Shown here in pieces: positions 61,446 to 64,000 of a stretch of 64,000 bases of DNA. The position numbers were made by a program, and so were the translations under genes. The DNA is from Biscogniauxia marginata (Eukaryota > Ascomycota > Sordariomycetes > Xylariales > Xylariaceae). Numbering within the stretch: the stretch's first letter is position 1; each line of letters opens with the position of its first letter. The notes beneath the pieces are model-generated. The model did not search any database. It saw only the letters and a list, made by a program, of their open reading frames with translations, and had not been told where the DNA came from. Location of the stretch: assembly GCA_022695795.1 (NCBI GenBank), contig MU404056.1, positions 1 through 64,000 on the forward strand, read 5' to 3'.

Positions 61446-62070
61446 CTTGAAATGCTAGTGATGTCGCGTAGGAAGATACAGGGAAGATACAGATGGATGC
61501 AAAAGACTATGCTCTTCAGAGAGCGCAGGTTTCAGGTGATTGATTCGAATACGTATTGCTATTGTGTGGGAGAGTCGTTTGCGTGGGCGCGAGCATCCGA
61601 GGAAGACGGGAATGGTGTGATGGTTGTGGTTGTTGTACAGGTGAAGAAGTTGCTGAGTTCGCAAGGCTGAGTGAATTGCAAGACAAGCCTTCGAGACCTG
61701 TACCTAAGCTGCCAAGGTACATGGTACGGTAGGTAAGGTTTTAGTGGGGGCTATTGTTAGTGGAACAACCCCTGTAACATTGGAGCAGTAGGTAGGTGCC
61801 AGGTTCCATCTAGGTGCTCTAGGCGCTGATTCCAGTGCGATGCGCTGGGGCCGGGGCTTACCTTAAGCTTCGTGCTAAAGTCGGATAAACGTTTAGTCCG
61901 CAAACTAACACCTGGCTTCTGGAAGGCTGATAATAGAAGTTCCACCCGCCTCGGGCCAGGCCAGCGCCGTTAACATCCAAAGCTTAGAAACCCGGAACCG
62001 CGACGGGCATTTACGTTGGGAGCTATAGACACAGACATCTCGGACCGATCGCTACGAAGACACTGTCACG
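61446..62070. promoter_or_regulatory. Divergent promoter of TAF13 and kish
   Basis: 625-bp spacer between two head-to-head starts. It includes GGTAGGTAAGG and AGGTAGGTGCC near 61729 and 61789. Short open frames are not convincing. Specific factor sites are not evident. Confidence 0.5.
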
Positions 62071-62496
62071 ATGGTAAGTTTTTGTTTTGTTTTTACTTCC
62101 TGTATATGTCTATGGTTACTAGAAAACCACTGCTAATTCGCAACGTGTTAGTCGGCTCTCTTCAACTTCCAGTCCCTCCTACTCGTCATCCTCCTCCTCA
62201 TCTGCACATGCGCCTACCTCCACCAGATATTCCCGACGATCCTGGACCGAAACAAGCAAGGGTACGTCCTCGGTGCGGCGAACGCGGAAGAGCTATGCTA
62301 CAAACTTGGAACATATACTTACTGATCGTGGCGGCAGGTTGATGGGCATATTCTGGAAGGCGGCGAGAGTAGGCGAACGACTCAGTCCGTACATAAGTTT
62401 GTGTTGTGTATTCATGGCGGTATGCCGGCCTGCCCGTATCATCACGATGATCCACTCGCTAATATATGTCAGGTTTCTATGTTCATCGGCACTTAG
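62071..62496 (+). CDS. Protein kish (TMEM167 family)
   Basis: Small Golgi/secretory-pathway membrane protein. Four exons, 62071-62073, 62152-62261, 62338-62419 and 62473-62496, give 219 nt, 72 aa, exactly the usual length. Exon 1 is only the ATG, followed directly by GTAAGT. The product starts [20 protein letters not shown], then [39 protein letters not shown], with two hydrophobic segments around the conserved DRNK-G-GIFWK-ARIGER loop. Introns are 78, 76 and 53 bp. The gene is too fragmented to be found by simple ORF calling. Function in fungi is inferred from the family (metazoan kish is required for secretion). Confidence 0.93.
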
Positions 62497-64000
62497 TGCA
62501 TCACATCGCGTTGGGCATGGCTTGATGTCAAGCTCCAGCTCCAGCTCAAATTATTATTCTATGGAGTAGGCCAAAGGTGCTGGCATTAGTTTGGCAACAG
62601 AGCAAAGGGCGATATTCAAAAATTTAATACGGTGGCGCAGCTGTCCTGTTGTACAGATCTACGTGGAGAGGCAGTCGACATGTCTGATGTTACCTCGGGC
62701 CGCTATCTCGTGGCCAGATGCCTAGAAAGAGGTTTGATAGGTGGCAGGACAGGCAAGCAGAATTTGGTCCGACCCCGTTTCGTCATGTTCGCGAGTTTCT
62801 AGTGAAGACCGCGCTCTTGGAATTGCAGGGTCCTTCGTGCAACAGCGATTTGTTTGTTGCTGCGCCTAGGTGAACCTTCAGATGGTTCGGTTAATGCCCG
62901 ATACCGTCTATGCAGCAGGATCGGGCGAATCTGGGGTTGTCTTGGGGCGATATGGAAATGGCAATCAGGCTGAAATACCGCAGACACGTAATCCCTCGCC
63001 GCCGTAGATCGGTAGCATTCCGCCGGTCCCCTTCGCCCGTTGGCTTGTCCCTATACCCGGGAATGGCCCCTTTCAAGGCAAGAAGGCTGAATAGGACTTT
63101 AGCATTGGCAGGGCTATTGATTGATTGCTCGAATAAGGCTACGCGGCTGACCGCTTCCGTGGGGAGGAAAAACGGTAGCCTCTCAAGACGCAACATGTAT
63201 CTAGTCGCGCGGAAGCACGAGGCGTTGTTACATCTAATTTAACCACGACTATCTTGGGACAACCAATTGATCGCTCAACATATTTTACAAAACGCTGAGG
63301 TAGGCTATTGGCGACATGCGTCAAAACAGGCTTTGGGATAATTGAGGGGCGTCATGCAACGATGCCTACATGGGTATGTCAAATTGCCCCGTGCTAGTAA
63401 GCGGGCAGGGCGGGTTTCGCAGCGTCGAGATTTGACTTCTTAGCCAGAGGTACGTGTATGTAGTAAGAGTCGAACAGCAGCGGCGTATCCGGTACATATC
63501 TGGCAATCTGCAGCGGGTGAGTCCGATGCGTACCTAACTCATGTAGTCATGGGTGGCCCGGTCTCTTAAGCATCCTTCGTCCAGCATTTTAAATTCTGCT
63601 GCATGCCCCATTGCCGGCAGGCTTACGGAATGCCTCTTGTTTGATGAAATGATGAGTGTAAGTGCATTGCCAGGAGTCGTGCTGACAGCGGCCTTGTATT
63701 GGCTGCAGGTCCGACTCAGGTAGGTAGGTCGGCCGGCATGGTTCGTCCTGGTTCTGCAGATCGAAATACTCGCCGTCCACGGCAGAAGCTCCTTCGTGGG
63801 GAAACTCTTCGGCGTGTTTACGGCTCTGCTCTGGGTGACGTGCATGCATTATATTGAGGGTCGGTCGCACGGCCACCGCCAGGAAGGGAAGGGCACTTGC
63901 TCACACATCCTCTACCATACGCAACGTTGTGTTTGCGAATGTAGGTATGTCCTGATTAGTATCGCGATGATTTCAAAAAAGACTCCCTCTTCGTGTGTAT
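62497..64000. other. Right end of window, no supported gene
   Basis: Normal GC without recognisable coding or repeat content. The minus-strand frame at 63589-63876 has a mixed, protein-like composition but no known domain and could be the 3' part of a gene continuing beyond the window; evidence is weak. The first 100 bp should be the kish 3' UTR. Confidence 0.4.

Noticed and set aside
63534..63876. Minus-strand frames of about 100 codons at the right edge
   Set aside because: Might be the end of a gene beyond the window, but there is no domain or splice evidence within it.

Overview
This window looks like genomic DNA of a filamentous ascomycete (Pezizomycotina, probably Sordariomycetes). Genes carry short introns (about 48-117 bp) with GTRNGT donors and YAG acceptors, repeats are saturated with C-to-T/G-to-A changes typical of repeat-induced point mutation (RIP), and the conserved genes (SRP19, dynactin p150, RVB1, TAF13, kish) have fungal-type sequences. 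All gene models were built by hand from splice signals and reading-frame continuity; each spliced length is a multiple of three.

Region 1 (about 1-660) is an AT-rich, RIP-degraded block. Region 2 (964-27590) is a polyketide/non-ribosomal peptide gene cluster: cytochrome P450 no. 1 (+), a 12.7-kb hybrid PKS-NRPS (-; 4123 aa; KS-AT-DH-MT-(no active ER)-KR-ACP-C-A-T-R), cytochrome P450 no. 2 (+), a trans-acting enoyl reductase (+) and an O-methyltransferase (+). The PKS-NRPS and P450 no. 2 diverge from an 814-bp promoter holding four closely spaced CCGAYTT motifs plus one reversed copy. The likely logic is that the synthase builds a C-methylated polyketide with the trans-ER, the C-A-T module adds an amino acid, the R domain releases the product reductively, and the P450s and methyltransferase tailor it. 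No pathway regulator, transporter, hydrolase or Diels-Alderase is visible. Two catalytic positions are unusual: the condensation-domain HHxxxDG motif reads HSLVLDG, and the usual catalytic histidine of the methyltransferase is isoleucine.

Region 3 (about 20.7-43 kb) is repeat-rich and gene-poor. It has a TIR element with a foldback element inside it, a second copy of that foldback element, a copia 5' remnant, a casein-kinase-1 relic, a complete but RIP-killed Ty3/Gypsy retrotransposon (29474-37102) that splits an otherwise open host gene with a CCCCC target duplication, a younger solo LTR inside it, another solo LTR at 39.2 kb, an APH-like kinase gene and a DUF7770-like gene.

Region 4 (about 43-64 kb) is GC-normal core chromosome: SRP19/Sec65, dynactin p150(Glued), an HMG-box transcription factor with a 614-bp intron inside the HMG box, RVB1 (pontin), an EamA/DMT-type membrane transporter, TAF13, and the 72-residue Kish protein, whose first exon is just the ATG. 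The window therefore spans the boundary between an accessory, TE-rich compartment carrying a secondary-metabolite cluster and conserved housekeeping sequence.
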